A DNA stretch of 64,000 nucleotides from Erinaceus europaeus (Eukaryota > Chordata > Mammalia > Eulipotyphla > Erinaceidae). Location of the stretch: the NCBI RefSeq assembly GCF_950295315.1, contig NC_080166.1:98461141-98525140 (forward strand), written 5' to 3'. Shown in pieces: positions 1 to 9,958 of the stretch. The notes beneath the pieces are model-generated. The model had not been told where the DNA came from. It did not search any database and saw nothing but the letters and a program-made list of their open reading frames with translations. Numbering within the stretch: the first letter of the stretch is position 1; each line of letters starts with the position of its first letter. Position numbers and translations under genes: made by a program.

Positions 1-215
1 AGGTTGTAGTGCACCTAGTTGAGCACACATGTTACAGTGCACAAGGACCCGGGTTCGAGTACACAGTCCCCATCTGCAGGGATAAAGTTTCAAGAGTAGT
101 GAAGCAGTGCTTCAGATATCTCTCTGTCTCTCTCCCTCTCAATCTCCTACTTCCCTCTCAATTTCTGGCTGTCTCTATCTAATAAGTGAATGAAGATAAT
201 ACAAAAAATTTTAAT
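1..215 (+). repeat. tRNA-derived SINE, type B (5' cut by window edge)
   Basis: I group the window's SINEs by head sequence. Type B has a tRNA-like head with an A box (GCACCTAGTTGAGCACACAT) and a B box (GGGTTCGAGT), then a CT-rich body, the phrase TTTCTGGCTGTCTCTATC and an AATAA-rich tail. This copy has all of these. Its first bases lie at or before the window edge. Confidence 0.85.
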
Positions 216-1099
216 TGAGTTTGAAAAAATTCATGAACTCAATGTGCATATAACTTCAATATTACTAATTTCATATTATTTCATAATTTCAAATTCATAA
301 ATAAAAATTTAATGAGTCCAAATAATCTATGACATGTAAGCATTCCTAATATCTACAATACACAATATATCAATATATACAGTACATCTATACAAACACT
401 ACAAGTATTCTATACTATCAAATGTGTAATATTGCAAAATCTAAGAACAAAGATCATAAACATGCAAGCTTAGTCCTGTTGTGAGATATCATATGTATAA
501 GTTACTGTCATGTGCATAGATGATCACATATAACACCTGTGACTTCTGGGAATGCTATGATAGGTGTGTACAAAAACAGCATAGAGGAGTAGAGAATGAA
601 TATGTATTGGCAATGGGGCAAGAAGAAATAATATTTTAAGTGTGCCCTGAAGAATAAGATGGTAGTAGGAAGTGACAAGAAGGAATACTTGAATCAGATG
701 GAATGATTGAATCAGGACTAATTCAATCAGAAGGTATGCCTTAATCACAAGTATTGGGACAGGTAGAAGCTACTGCACAGTTCTAAATAGTATCAAACCT
801 CAGTTTAACATATGGACAGTACCATTCCCAATAGTTTCATGAACTTTCAGAGTTCTAGTTAAGTATTATATTGCTTGATACCTCAACTCTTCTACTAAGG
901 TCTATTGACTTTAGTCTTGTCAACTCATCAATACCTCCCTTAACTACCTTCCCAACTTCACCTCTATTTCTGAGCCTGTTGTGGAGTTTTATGGAAGACT
1001 GTCTAATTTATGTTATGTTATATTATAAAAATATATAGGATTACAGCACATGAATCACATAAAAAGTTAGAACTAGACAATCTTAAACAGCTTTTACTT
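216..1099. other. AT-rich single-copy sequence, no gene seen
   Basis: This stretch has short interrupted reading frames on both strands and no recognisable repeat, exon pattern or RNA gene. Confidence 0.5.
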
Positions 1100-1384
1100 G
1101 GGGCCGGGCCTTAGTGCACCGGGTTAAGCGCACATGGTGCAAAGTACAAGGACCATCATAAGGATCCTGGTTTTAGCCCTGGCTGGCCTTCTGCAGGGGG
1201 GTTGCCTCTCACAAGCAGTGAAGCAGGTCTGCAAGTGTCTATCTTTCTTTGTCATGCCCTCCTCTCTCAATTTCTCTCTGTTCTATCCAGCAACAACAGC
1301 AAGGGTGAAAACAAAAGAGGGGGTGGCCTCTAGGTGCAATGCATTTGTAATGCAGGCACCAAGCTCCAGCAATAACCCTGGAGC
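1100..1384 (+). repeat. SINE, type A, long 3' form
   Basis: Type A has the head GGGTTAAGCGCACATGG, a pyrimidine-rich body and CTCTCTGTYCTATCCARCAA. This copy has the extra 3' module of the long form, ending in CAGCAATAACCCTGGAG before its tail. An open frame (1134-1643) runs through the SINE and the purine tract after it. It encodes a Lys/Glu-rich low-complexity string and is not a gene. Confidence 0.85.
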
Positions 1385-1612
1385 CAAGAAAGAAGAGAAG
1401 AAGAAGGAGAAGAAGGAGAGGAAGGAGAAGAAGGAGAAGGAGAAGAAGGAGAAGGAGAAGAAGGAGAAGAAGGAGGAGAAGAAGGAGAAGAAGGAGAAGG
1501 AGAAGGAGAAGGAGAAGGAGAAGAAGAAGAAGAAGAAGAAGAAGAAGAAGAAGAAGAAGAAGAAGAAGAAGAAGAATAGGAAGAAGAAGAGGAAGAAGAA
1601 GAAAAGAAGAAC
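1385..1612 (+). repeat. Purine tract, (GAA)n/(GGAGAA)n microsatellite
   Basis: About 228 bases of almost pure A/G, made of GAAGGA, GAAGGAGAA and then GAA units. It begins directly after the SINE 3' module, so it most likely grew from the A-rich SINE tail. Confidence 0.95.
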
Positions 1613-1838
1613 TATTATGTTTTATAGCTTTAAATTACTTTAACTTGAGTTTTCTAATTTGGTGTATAATTTTGGGAATATCTTTTATCACATGTGCTAT
1701 ATAAATATTTTTCTAACAATGAAAATTACTTACCATATACTACCATAAAGCTAGTCTGATTACTTTTTTCCTTATTTTGTAATATTCTACTTAACAAGGC
1801 CTAAATAGGTCTGAAAAGACAAGGAATTAGAAGACATT

Positions 1839-2052
1839 TTTTTATTGTCTTTATTTTATTTATTGGATAGAAACAGGCAGCAATTGAGAGAAAAGGGGGA
1901 GAAGAAGGTGATCAAGAGGGAAAGAAACAGAGAGATACCTGCAACATTGCTTCATCACTTGCAAAGCTTTTCCCCCTGCAAGTGGGGATGCTTAAACCTT
2001 TGGTCTTCATACCATATGCACTTAACTTGCTGTGCTACTGGCCTACCTCCCA
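1839..2052 (-). repeat. SINE, type B
   Basis: Reverse complement of the type B body and head, starting from a poly(T) and TTTATTTATTGGATAG. Imperfect direct repeats (AGAAGACATTTTT and AGAAGCCATTTTT, 12 of 13) flank it as a target duplication. Confidence 0.85.
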
Positions 2053-3802
2053 AGAAGCCATTTTTATGGGCATTTCTTTAATAACATTTACATATTTCAA
2101 CTACAGTTATTTTCCTATAGATGCCAATAAATTGTGGTTGTTTTCATGTGTCAAAAGTGAGCAAGGTGAAGAGGGTATCAGGAGTGATAGTAATGCAAGC
2201 AAATTCTGATAAGCCTTTCTACAGCAGTGTCTGCAACTTTGAGGAATTGTATTCTGCCTGTGTGTCTTTAAATGCACAGCCTCTCCATAGACATAAGAAA
2301 GGGTAAAGTGTAAGTGAACTTGCTCAAGACACACGGTGCAAAGAGCATTGTACTCTTGAGGACCTTTAACACATTCAGTGACAGCTGTCAGCTGTGAGCA
2401 CAATTTTAAGTCTCATTAATGGGAGTTGCTTTCAAACTAATTTTCATTTATTTGAAGGTTAATATTAAAATGGACATATGGTATATTCCTTCATAATGAA
2501 TGAAGTTCTATCTAAAACCACACTTATAATCAACTAACTTCTCTCGTGTGCATACATATATACATACACAAACACACACACACATCTTTTAAATTATTAT
2601 CTCTATTGTGGATATGCCTCTGAATTTTTATATATTAAGTGTTTATGGGTCTAGTCTATAATATATCATCTGATTTCAACTGGCAAGGAAAAATGTAGAA
2701 CATGTTCATACAAATTAATACAAAACAAGTATTTGTTATCCATTGACAGAGAATATAAATGATTTATATTTAATGGTTAATCTTTTTTAAAGATTTAAAT
2801 TATACAAAAAGTAACTATGTTAACTGTATCATACATGATACATGCAGTTAACACTGTATTAAGACCTATGGGAAATAAACAGTAAAAACCAACTAACCAA
2901 CACAGATGAATGGCTCACTATGCCCAACACTACTATACCTTAAATACATGAAAGCATTGCATTTGTCATACCACTTCCCTCTTTTATTTTCTTAATGTTT
3001 TCCAAGAATTAAATATGTATCTGATCTCTATCTGAACATCCCCTCAAAATTAATTTATAGGAAACAGAAATCTAACAACAGAAATACAAGGATATACACA
3101 CACAAGATTCCTAGCCAGTTTTGACTTCTGCATACACATGGCAAACAATTACACAAGAGGGACCACACAGGGGAAACAGAAGAACAAATCTTTGAATTAT
3201 ACTCTGAGAGATATGAACTCTGTTGCTCCTACAACTTTGTACTGGCCTCTGTAACACTGGTATAAAGCCAGGACCTTATTTACCAGTGTTTACTGCACTC
3301 ATCCAGGGTCATGCTTTAGTGAAAGCAGTATTGGAAAACAGTCTCTGAAATTCTAAAATGCTAAGTGGTTGGGTTCTTACTGTTTTGTATCAGATCTCTC
3401 TGATGTGTCTAAACTTTCACACATTGTCTGCTGGAAAATTGTCAAAATACTAAGCTTAATTTACTGGAAAATCATCCAGCTTCTCCTCCCCCAAATACCC
3501 TAGCCAATTTGCTCAAGTCCCCCATCTTAGAGGTCTGACAATCTCATTTATCTATGGCTACCTCTCATTTCATATCCCACCAGTCTGTCAAGGCATTCTA
3601 CAGTATCTGCACCCACTTATGTCCCTCTTAGACTAGAATTATACCTTCTAGCATTTTTTAGGTCATATAGTAGATGATCTAGCCCAAAAGTTTACTCACT
3701 ACCCTAGTCCAAAATACACTGAGATAGTGTAGTTACTAGCAAGTCCAGACTTACTGTGTTATAATAGATGAAATTTAATGCTTATTACTATTTACTTAGT
3801 AA
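2053..3802. other. Single-copy sequence with a short CA run, no gene seen
   Basis: AT-rich sequence with a short impure (CA)n near 2567-2584. The small overlapping open frames at 1982-2403 start in or beside a SINE and show no domain. Confidence 0.5.
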
Positions 3803-4006
3803 ATAATCTACCATTTCCTTTCTCTTATAGTATTTCTTAAGTGTAATTTACAAATAATTAATAATAGTGTTATATCTTGGTGTACTTGGTGTTATTTCTT
3901 GGTGTACTATAATTAATAATAGATAATCTACCATTTCCTTTCTCTTATAGTATTTCTTAAGTGTAATTTACAAATAATTAATAATAGTGTTATATCTTGG
4001 TGTACT
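3803..4006 (+). repeat. Two 84-bp direct repeats, period 120
   Basis: Bases 3803-3886 and 3923-4006 are identical by eye (ATAATCTACCATTTCC to ATCTTGGTGTACT). The 36-bp spacer repeats parts of the unit end (TTGGTGT...CTTGGTGTACT). The second copy runs directly into an L1 3' end. Confidence 0.9.
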
Positions 4007-4185
4007 GCACCAAAGTAAAAGACTCTGGGGTGGGAGGAGTGTTCCTGGAACATGATAGTAGAGGAGGACCTAGTGGGTGATGAATTGTTAAGTGGAAAAT
4101 TGGGAAATGTTACACATGTACAAACTACTATATTTTACTGTGGACTGTAAACCATTAATCCCCCAATAAAGAAATTTTTAAAAAA
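4007..4185 (+). mobile_element. L1 3' end, short-UTR lineage
   Basis: Begins GCACCAAAGTAAAAGACTCTGG and ends AATCCCCCAATAAAGAAATT with an A-rich tail. The same sequence occurs at 37556-37835, and in reverse at 26846-27040. It is a severely 5'-truncated LINE-1. Confidence 0.75.
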
Positions 4186-4352
4186 TACTTCTATGTTAAT
4201 TACAAGTAAAAATGGTATTATATCTGTGTTCTCATAGTATCTATCAGAGTAGCAGAGGGCCAAAACTACCAGATAAACACTATGCAGTGTAGATTAATTC
4301 TATCTCTAAATTCTTATGTGGTAGGAAATTTGAAAGTTTAGAAACAGTGAGT

Positions 4353-5072
4353 TGCTGGGAATACTGTGAGAACCAGGTTGAGCATGGTGAAGCTTTTCCC
4401 ATTGAAAAATAGGGAACTGAGGAAAAAAATCTTCCCTGTCAGACTCTCTCTTGCTAAGGTTGAGCTGGGGAGAAGTACGCGCCTCAGTTTTTTGCTTCCC
4501 TGTCAGTTACTCCCTGTCTCCAGAAACCCTGCATTTTTCTGCCTTCAGGTGCTCGAAATTCCTTAAAACATTAAGCCAGCTCTGCATTCTTTAATACAAT
4601 GGCCTGCTCTCTTATTATCTACATATCAATGTTCTGCTTTTTCTAACAAATAACTTAGGGCTTCCTCTCTATTTTACCACCCATTCTGCTCATTTGATAT
4701 ATTCTTCTCCTACTTCTAAGACCATCCCTGCCTACAGGGTATTATTAATCCTACCAGTTAAACCTGTTGCAAGAGTTGCTAAGGAAGTTCCTACCTTTCC
4801 CAGCCCTTTTCACCTTTCTCCGCCCCATTCCTAACCATGTATAGTATTGTCAACCCACTTCCGATTCCAACTCGCAACTTCTGTTTTCCAGCCTCAAAGA
4901 GTGCATGTGCTTGGACCAGTATCCTTATGCTGGCACTTGTGCTTTGTGCCATGTGTGCTTAACCCACTGTGCTACCTCCCAACTCTGGGGCGCTCGGATG
5001 AATAAAATTTGAACTGCCTTGCCACCACTAGCTCAGTTCCTGGGTCATCTCTCTCGTGTCACTAGCCTGACA
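4353..5072 (+). mobile_element. Solo LTR, class II-like endogenous retrovirus
   Basis: The 720-bp element starts TGCTGGGAATACTGTGAG and ends CTAGCCTGACA. It is flanked by perfect 6-bp direct repeats GTGAGT (4347-4352 and 5073-5078), the duplication length usual for class II retroviruses. A polyadenylation signal AATAAA lies at 5001-5006. Its start resembles the LTR of the 16-kb provirus (TGCTGGGAAATT). A minus-strand type A SINE fragment (about 4900-4985) interrupts it. No internal retroviral sequence remains. Confidence 0.8.
4900..4985 (-). repeat. SINE type A, 5' fragment inside the solo LTR
   Basis: Reverse complement of the type A head (TGTGCTTAACCCACTGTGCTAC). Only about 85 bp are recognisable. 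Confidence 0.65.
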
Positions 5073-5142
5073 GTGAGTATATCAATTGGTGTTAAGAAAT
5101 CTTCACTAAACCACTGAATATTCTACTATTTTTTCTTTTTTT

Positions 5143-5290
5143 TACACCATTCCCACCACCAAAAGACTGTGTCCCATCCAACCCGACCCCCAATGAAGCC
5201 AAACATCCACCCTCACCCTCAACTCGGAGATTCTATTATTTTGTCATCACCAGGCCTTCATCCCTCTAAGTTGTTAGGGTGGGGTTGGGC
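5143..5290 (-). mobile_element. Old L1 3'-UTR fragment
   Basis: CATTCCCACCACCAAAAGAC and the following C-rich stretch match, in the same direction, the minus-strand L1 at 56630-56750, with much divergence. Confidence 0.5.
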
Positions 5291-5397
5291 TCTAACCTGA
5301 ATATTTATCATACCATATATGCTTACATACATACACAGTGGTAAAAATAACTGTTTAGATAATAACTGCATCATGCTTCACAGTCACAAGCCTATTA

Positions 5398-5505
5398 CAT
5401 TTTTAACATTTTTATTATGTTTATTTATGGGATAGAGACATCCAGAAATCGAAAGGAAGAGAAACATAGAGATACCTATATCACTGCTTCACCTGCTAAT
5501 CAATA
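5398..5505 (-). repeat. SINE type B fragment
   Basis: TTTATTTATGGGATAGAGAC followed by GAGATACCTATATCACTGC is the reverse complement of the type B body. The head is missing. Confidence 0.6.
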
Positions 5506-6473
5506 ACAACTTTGAAAAGAAATGATAGTCATCTTTTCTAAAGAAGTATTAGTCCTTAGGACAAAGATTTATAGGGCATATTTAATGTCTGCACAATGTT
5601 ATGAACTATTCTAAATACACTGTGGATTTTAATAATCCCACACAGAGAAAGTCTCCTCCATGTGGGAGAGTCATGATAGAACATAACAAAATAAATAAAT
5701 ATAAGAGAAATATTCTCATCACAACAACATCACACAGTACAGTACAGAATTTATTAAGAGATGTTTGAAGGTTTTTTTTTTCTTTTTGGTATAAGTGGTT
5801 AATGAAAAGATTAGTGTAGCAAATCTTTTATAATTAAGATGAACTAATTTAGAAATCAATGTTGAAAGCCATTGTTAGAACATTGAAAAGCATGGAATTC
5901 TCTCTCACCATAATCAACTCTCAAAAAAGACTGATATATTTAAAAGAAAACACAAAAAACACATGTTTGAAGCTACAAGTCCAAATTCAAAAAAATTAAA
6001 TTTTACTGTTTCTAGATTGACTTTAGATTTTAATTAAAGTAGATTGTTTTGCATATCAAGTGATGGATCTGACTGGCCAGATCCAGCTTAAGCGTTAATT
6101 CCTTTTCCAGTAAGTACTAGAAGACACAGCATTTCTCTACTTGTTTCCAAGTCTTCAATGTGGCAATAATATTGGCAGAATAGCTGGTCAAAGTTGGGGA
6201 TACATTTTATGGGAGAAAGAACTTGTCTATCTTTACAAGGAATTGCAACTGCATTATTATTGAGACAGAGGAGAAATGTGAACATTTCAAAAATTGTAAA
6301 CCAGTAGCAGATAGACCTGTAACTTTAAGTGTAATGAAAAATCAGTGTGACTGTCACCTAGTACTGTTAAGTCAATGGTAACAAGTAGACATAAAAGGAA
6401 AGAAGGATATGTGGAATGAAAAAGACAAGGTTTTTAATAAAGCAACTGATGGGAAAAAATGAGAAAGGAAAAC
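5506..6473. other. Single-copy sequence, no gene seen
   Basis: AT-rich. The only longish frame (minus, 6088-6285) has no domain and no splice or promoter context. Confidence 0.5.
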
Positions 6474-7387
6474 AACAGTACCTTTTGGATTGGAAGAATA
6501 AATATCATCAAAATGAATATTCTCCACAGAGCCATATACAAATTTACGATGATACCCATCAAAGTTCCACCAAACTTCTTTAATAGAAAAAAAAAACTAC
6601 AATCATTTATCTGGAACCAGAAAGCACCTAAAATTGCCAAAACAATCTTGAGGAAAAGAAAAAGAAATGGAGGCATCACACTGCAAGATATCAAATTATA
6701 TTATAAGGCCATTGTCATCAAAACAGACTGGTACGGGAACAAAAATAGGCACAATAGACCAGTGGAACATATTTGAAAGCCCAGAAATAAACTTCCACAC
6801 CTATGAACATCTAATCTTTGATAAGTGGGCCCAAAGTATGAAATGTAGGGAGGAGGTTCTCTTCAATAAATGGTGCTGGGAAAACGGGGTTGAAACATGC
6901 AGAAGAATGAAACTGAACCACTTCATCTCACCAGAAACAAAAATCAACCCCAGCTGGATCAAGGACCTGGATGTTAGACCAGAAACTATCAAATACTTAG
7001 AGGCAAACATTGGTGGAGCACTTTCCCACCTAAACCTCAAGGACATCTTTGATGAAACAAACCCAACTGCAAGGAAGACTAAAGCAGAAACAAACAAATG
7101 GGACTACATCAAATTGAAAAGCTTCTGCACAGCCAAAGAAACTATCACATAAACGGAGACCCCTCACAGAATGGGAGAAGATCTTTACATGCCATACATC
7201 AGACAAGAGACTAATAACCAAAATACACAAAGAGCTCAACAAACTTAGCAACAAAAAAGCAAATGATCCCATCCAATAATGGGCAGAGGAAATGAACAAA
7301 ATACTCACTTCAGAGGAGATCCAAATGGATAACAAACATATGAAAAATTGCTCCAGGTCGCTGACTGTCAGAGAACAGTACCTTTTG
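6474..7387 (+). mobile_element. Internal L1 ORF2 fragment with target duplication and no 3' end
   Basis: The inserted part (about 6488-7373) encodes pieces of the L1 ORF2 C-terminal third. Two overlapping frames (6459-6776 and 6667-7152) contain L1-typical phrases such as [27 protein letters not shown] and [17 protein letters not shown] frameshift near 6700, a stop after KETIT and further lesions break it. It ends inside ORF2, well before the L1 stop and 3' UTR. Both sides carry the identical 14-mer AACAGTACCTTTTG (6474-6487 and 7374-7387), so it looks like a complete insertion event rather than a deletion remnant. There is no poly(A). Confidence 0.85.
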
Positions 7388-7419
7388 AATAGCAGCAACA
7401 TAGAAAAGTCACTGGTAGG

Positions 7420-7538
7420 GACCCGGTGGTGGTGCACCTGGTTGAGTGCACATGTTACAGTGCTCAAGGACCCTGGTTCAAGACTCCAGTCCCCACCTGC
7501 AGGGGGAAAGCTTTGCAATTGGTAAAGCAGGGCTACAG

Positions 7539-7571
<33 letters not shown>

Positions 7572-7662
7572 TCTCTCTCTCTATTTCTATCTCTATCTCC
7601 CCCTTTTCTCTTAATTTCTGGCTGTCTCTATCCAATAAATAAAGATAATTATAAAAAAGAAA
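7420..7662 (+). repeat. SINE type B
   Basis: Full-length head (GTGCACCTGGTTGAGTGCAC), B box GGTTCAAGACT, a body expanded by (CT)n at 7540-7582, then TTTCTGGCTGTCTCTATCC and an AATAAA tail. Confidence 0.9.
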
Positions 7663-7836
7663 TATTATCCTATCAAAATTTTGACAGAACAATAAAAACT
7701 TGGGCCACTGCACTAATTCAAACAACATTCAACTTAAATGGATAAATATTAACTTAGGTAGAAAATGAAAAAGGGTAGAATGTGTACAAAATTCACTCAT
7801 GTAGCATTAATATGAAAATTGACAAAGCATCCTTTC

Positions 7837-7963
7837 GGGGCTGGGTGGTGGCACAGCTGGATATATATATTACAGAGCACAAGGACATGGGTTCAAATAT
7901 CTAGTACCCACTTGTAGGGGGCAAACTTCATAAATGGTGAAGAAGTTCTGCATCTGTCTGTCT
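7837..7963 (+). repeat. SINE type B, 3'-truncated
   Basis: Head and body to CATCTGTCTGTCT are present, then the match stops abruptly where the inverted-repeat arm begins. Confidence 0.75.
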
Positions 7964-8176
7964 GGATGGTACTCTTTCAAAAATTGCTTGAAATAAATTG
8001 AGTATTCTATCATATCTAAATGTCAGCCACTGTTAGTAGCTGCAAAGCAATCTTTTGGGCTGTCTAATCTTTATTACTTTATTGTCATGATAGTTACAAA
8101 ATGCTTTTTATTCTTGGTCATCATCTCATTTCAGAAGAATAGAAGAACAATGCCTGTGGCACCACATCAGAAAGAG
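7964..8176 (+). repeat. Inverted repeat, arm 1
   Basis: This ~213-bp stretch matches the reverse complement of 10247-10466 at roughly 90% by eye, with small indels. Shared landmarks are TTGCTTGAAATAAATTGAG, TAGTAGCTGCAAAGCAATCT and ACAATGCCTGTGGC. The arms are about 2.1 kb apart. Confidence 0.85.
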
Positions 8177-8680
8177 TTGTTTCTTTTCTTTTCTTTTTTT
8201 TTTTTATAAAAAAGAAACATTGGGGGTTGGGCGTTAGTGCAGGGGTTAAGCACAGGTGGTGCAAAGTGCAGGGACCAGCAGAAGGAACCCAATTCCAGCC
8301 CTTGGCTCCCCACCTGCAGGGGAGTCACTTCACAGGTGGCGAAGCAGATCTGCAGGTGTCTATCTTTCTCTCTCCCCTCTGTCTTCCTCTCCTCTCTCCA
8401 TTTCTCTCTGTCCTATCCAACAATGAACGACATCAACAATAACAATAATAACCACAACAAGGCTACAATAACAAGGGCAACAAAGGAGGGAAAATGGACT
8501 CCAAGAGCAGTGGATTCATGGTGCAGGCACTGAATCCCAGCAATAACCCTGGACGCAAAAAAAAAAAAAAAAGGAAAGAAACATTGACAAAATCGTAGTA
8601 TAGGATACAACTCCACACAATTCCTACTACCATATCTCTGCATTCCATCACCTCCCCTGATAGCTTTCCTATTCTTTTTT
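8177..8680 (-). mobile_element. L1 3'-UTR end, long-UTR lineage, split by a SINE
   Basis: Poly(T) at about 8190-8205, then the minus-strand end of the L1 3' UTR (ACAACTCCACACAATTCCTA, CTCCCCTGATAGC). A type A SINE (8222-8573) sits inside it, with AAGAAACATTG on both sides as target duplication. Confidence 0.75.
8222..8573 (+). repeat. SINE type A, long 3' form
   Basis: Has the type A head and body, (AACAATAAT)-type linker, the extra module (GTGGATTCATGGTGCAGGCA, CAGCAATAACCCTGGA) and a pure A tail. Confidence 0.9.
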
Positions 8681-8682
8681 AT

Positions 8683-9100
8683 TATTAATTTTTTATTTAT
8701 TAAAAGGAAACATTGACTAAACAATAGGATAAGAGGGTTATAGCTTCATACTATTCCCACCACCAGATCCCCATATCCCATTCCCTCCCCTGATAGCTTT
8801 CCTATTCTTTATCCCTCTGAGAGTATGGACCCAAGGTCATAGAGGGATGTAGAAGGTGGAAAATCTGGCTTCTGTAATTGCTTCCCTGATGAACATGGGT
8901 GTTGACAGGTTGATCCATACTCCCAGCATGCCTTTCTCTTTCCCTAGTAGGGTAGGGCTCTGGGGAAATGGAGCTTGGTGGGCTTGTCTGTGCAGGGAAG
9001 TCTGGTCGGCATCATGCTAGCATCTAGAACTTGGTGGTTGAAAAGAAAGTTAACATACAAAGCCAAAAAAATTGTTAAACAATCATGAACTTTAAATGGT
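8683..9100 (-). mobile_element. L1 3'-UTR copy, long-UTR lineage
   Basis: A second 3' end directly behind the first: a T-rich start, CCTCCCCTGATAGCTTTCC and GGAGCTTGGTGGGC-type phrases. It corresponds to the terminal ~400 bp of the L1 seen intact at 55428-57895. Confidence 0.8.
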
Positions 9101-9673
9101 GAGTCTCCCTCTTCCCTCTAAATTATTCTCTATCCTTTCAAATAAAATAAAGTTAAAAAATTAATTAATTAAAAAATAGAAAGTCTGCTTTTATACTTTT
9201 CACATATACCCCCTAATTAATGTTAACATGTAAACAACTGAAAATTTGGGATACAAAACCAGACTTAATGATTAGGAATGTCTTTCAATAAATGCATTAG
9301 TGAACCAACAGTAGAGTACAGTTAGTCTACTTGTGGTTGAGAAGAATTATTCAAGTTTTCTATCTTTAATTATGTACTAAAAGGCAGTATTTTTGGTGAG
9401 GAAAATGTAACAAAAGCATATAATTTGGAATAAATGAAATGCTAAGATCTTTTAAGGTATGTATCATATAAAAATCAATGACTTTAATATACCTTCTTAT
9501 CCCCCATTTCACAAAAGTTTATTGGTTGAAATTATGTAAACTATGGGTCTATGTATTGTAAAATGAGAGAATACATTGATGGTTTCCATAGACACTAAGC
9601 ATGAGTAGTTTAATGTTCCTTAGTATTCAGTTTATACCTACCTGGATATTGGTCCCAAATTATTTCTTATGTA
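9101..9673. other. Single-copy sequence, no gene seen
   Basis: AT-rich and featureless apart from a short SINE-tail-like AATAAAATAAAG run at 9140-9180. Confidence 0.5.
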
Positions 9674-9958
9674 TTTATTTATTTGCCTCCAGGCTGGGAA
9701 TATCACTGGGATTCAGTGAATGGAAGCCATTTTTCCCCCCATTTTGTTACTCTTGCCATTGTGTTTGTTGCTGGATAGGACAGAGAGAAACTGAGAGAGG
9801 AGGGGAATACAGAGAGGGGGAGAGAAAGATAGACACCTGCAGACGTTCTTCACTCCCTGTGAAGTGACCCCCCTGCAGGTGGGGAGCAGAGGGCTCGAAC
9901 TGGGATCCTAGAGTTTCATACCATATGTGCTTAATCCTCTACGCTACTGCCAGCCCCC
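9674..9958 (-). repeat. SINE type A, long form
   Basis: Reverse complement of the extra module (GCTGGGAATATCACTGGG), body (GGATAGGACAGAGAGAAACT) and head (ATGTGCTTAATCCTCTACGC). The open frame at 9601-9867 is a by-product. Confidence 0.9.

Noticed and set aside
1134..1643. 169-codon open frame with a Lys/Glu-rich C-terminus
   Set aside because: It is a SINE followed by a (GAA)n tract. The frame is open because the repeat lacks stops.
3800..4010. CRISPR-like or minisatellite array
   Set aside because: Only two copies exist and the genome is mammalian. It is a simple duplication.
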